Source of the DNA: Rhynochetos jubatus
Lineage: Eukaryota; Chordata; Aves; Eurypygiformes; Rhynochetidae
Direction of reading: 5' to 3'
DNA length: 64,000 nt
Assembly: GCA_027574665.1 (NCBI GenBank)
Contig: CM050654.1
Span: 12,518,142 to 12,582,141, forward strand
This document shows positions 63,286 to 64,000 of this stretch, piece by piece. The notes beneath the pieces are model-generated. The model did no database searches. It had not been told where the DNA came from and worked only from the letters and a program-made list of their open reading frames with translations. The position numbers were made by a program, and so were the translations under genes. Every line of letters starts with the position of its first letter. Positions within the stretch are counted from its first letter, which is position 1.

Positions 63286-63290
63286 GAGGC
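63286..63290. repeat. Right target-site duplication of the solo LTR
   Basis: GAGGC directly follows the terminal CA of the LTR and matches the left copy GAGGG (62772-62776) at four of five positions. Confidence 0.6.
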
Positions 63291-64000
63291 ATGGAGAACT
63301 GGAGAATCCATAGGCATCTAGAGCTGTTGCCTTAGATGGCAGATAGGTGTATTGATAGGATGAAACATTAAGTATAGCTGTGGTCCGCAAAATCTTCACA
63401 ATAAAGAACATTTCTCCCTTTGGAGAAAGGTATTACTTGGATATTAAGCGTGGTGAGGACACTAGTTATAGTAGTTATAAGGTCTCCCTCTTACCACAGG
63501 ACAAAACCCCTCCTTATCATGCTCTATGCTGACAGCCTGTGCTTCCTTGAGAACTTTGAACAGGAAGTATGTACATGCCTGCAAATCTGAAGCAGGCCCC
63601 CCCATCTCCTTTTGGAGGAGGCACAAAACAGATGACACTATGACTGTTTATTCTTTGGCTGTGACAGATTTGCACACTATCATATACTTGCTGTGTTTGG
63701 TTGTTTTGCTTCTATCAAAGAAAAAACCCGTTTCCAAACTGTTGAGAGTAGAGTACAAGTGAATCCATAGCCCATATGTTGCAATTTATATTTATATACC
63801 CTTAGGGCACCCAGGGGACCTGGTTATGGAGTGGGTCCTTGTTGTGTTCAGTTACTATTCTGTTCATAAACACGTAAGTGCAAACAGCTACATATTGTCA
63901 TGTCTGCACTTAAATTGCCATTGTAATTTCACATCAGAAAATTGATACTAAATAGAAGCTGTGCACCATATTATAGTATCTGCTCATGTATTTTGTGCGG
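63291..64000. other. Noncoding sequence to the window end
   Basis: Unique-looking sequence follows the LTR. It includes an open plus-strand frame of 78 codons (63526-63762) without a recognisable domain and with no credible flanking splice sites. I see no further repeat or gene. Confidence 0.65.

Noticed and set aside
1..64000. tRNA, rRNA, CRISPR, operon or bacterial mobile elements
   Set aside because: No tRNA B-box-like GGTTCGA, no spaced direct repeats of CRISPR type, and no dense open frames; the sequence is vertebrate in character.

Overview
The window looks like AT-rich, gene-poor DNA from a bird nuclear genome. The host call rests on three interspersed repeats. The first is a severely 5'-truncated CR1 LINE tail that ends in the characteristic ATTCTATG octamers (44537-44590, + strand). 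The second is a longer CR1 3' fragment in reverse orientation (about 37471-37800). The third is a complete solo LTR of the avian ERV-L type, flanked by near-matching 5-bp target duplications (62777-63285). This low repeat load, mostly CR1 with a solo ERV-L LTR, is typical of birds. The LTR resembles families best known from songbirds and other neoavians, but I cannot name the species. Bacterial-type features (operons, ribosome binding sites, CRISPR, IS elements) are not expected and none were seen.

No conventional gene can be read out. No open frame exceeds 132 codons in 64 kb, and that longest one lies mainly across the reverse CR1 copy, so open-frame lengths are at chance level for AT-rich DNA. 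The window is therefore either the inside of one or more very long introns or a gene desert. The only coding call I make is one candidate internal exon at 53053-53127 (+). It is 75 bp, frame-preserving and phase 1-1, with a strong polypyrimidine tract, a likely branch point and a consensus donor. I do not recognise the gene. Several weaker exon-like segments on both strands (12913-13050 and 14699-14804 on the minus strand; 15924-16052 and 58129-58218 on the plus strand; and others) are described as findings because pseudo-exons are common in sequence like this.

Layout: 1-37470 is unique-looking AT-rich sequence with homopolymer and T/G tracts, short perfect hairpins and a 19-bp tandem duplication. 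37471-37800 is CR1 (minus). 37801-44536 is unique sequence containing an enhancer-like AT-rich block near 39.5-39.9 kb. 44537-44590 is CR1 (plus). 44591-53052 is unique sequence with a G-rich run and a 21-nt T tract. Next come the candidate exon at 53.1 kb, an ATTA/TAAT-rich block at 53.8-54.0 kb, a C-homopolymer array at 61.6 kb and the solo ERV-L LTR at 62.8-63.3 kb. All functional proposals for noncoding blocks are inference and need cross-species alignment.
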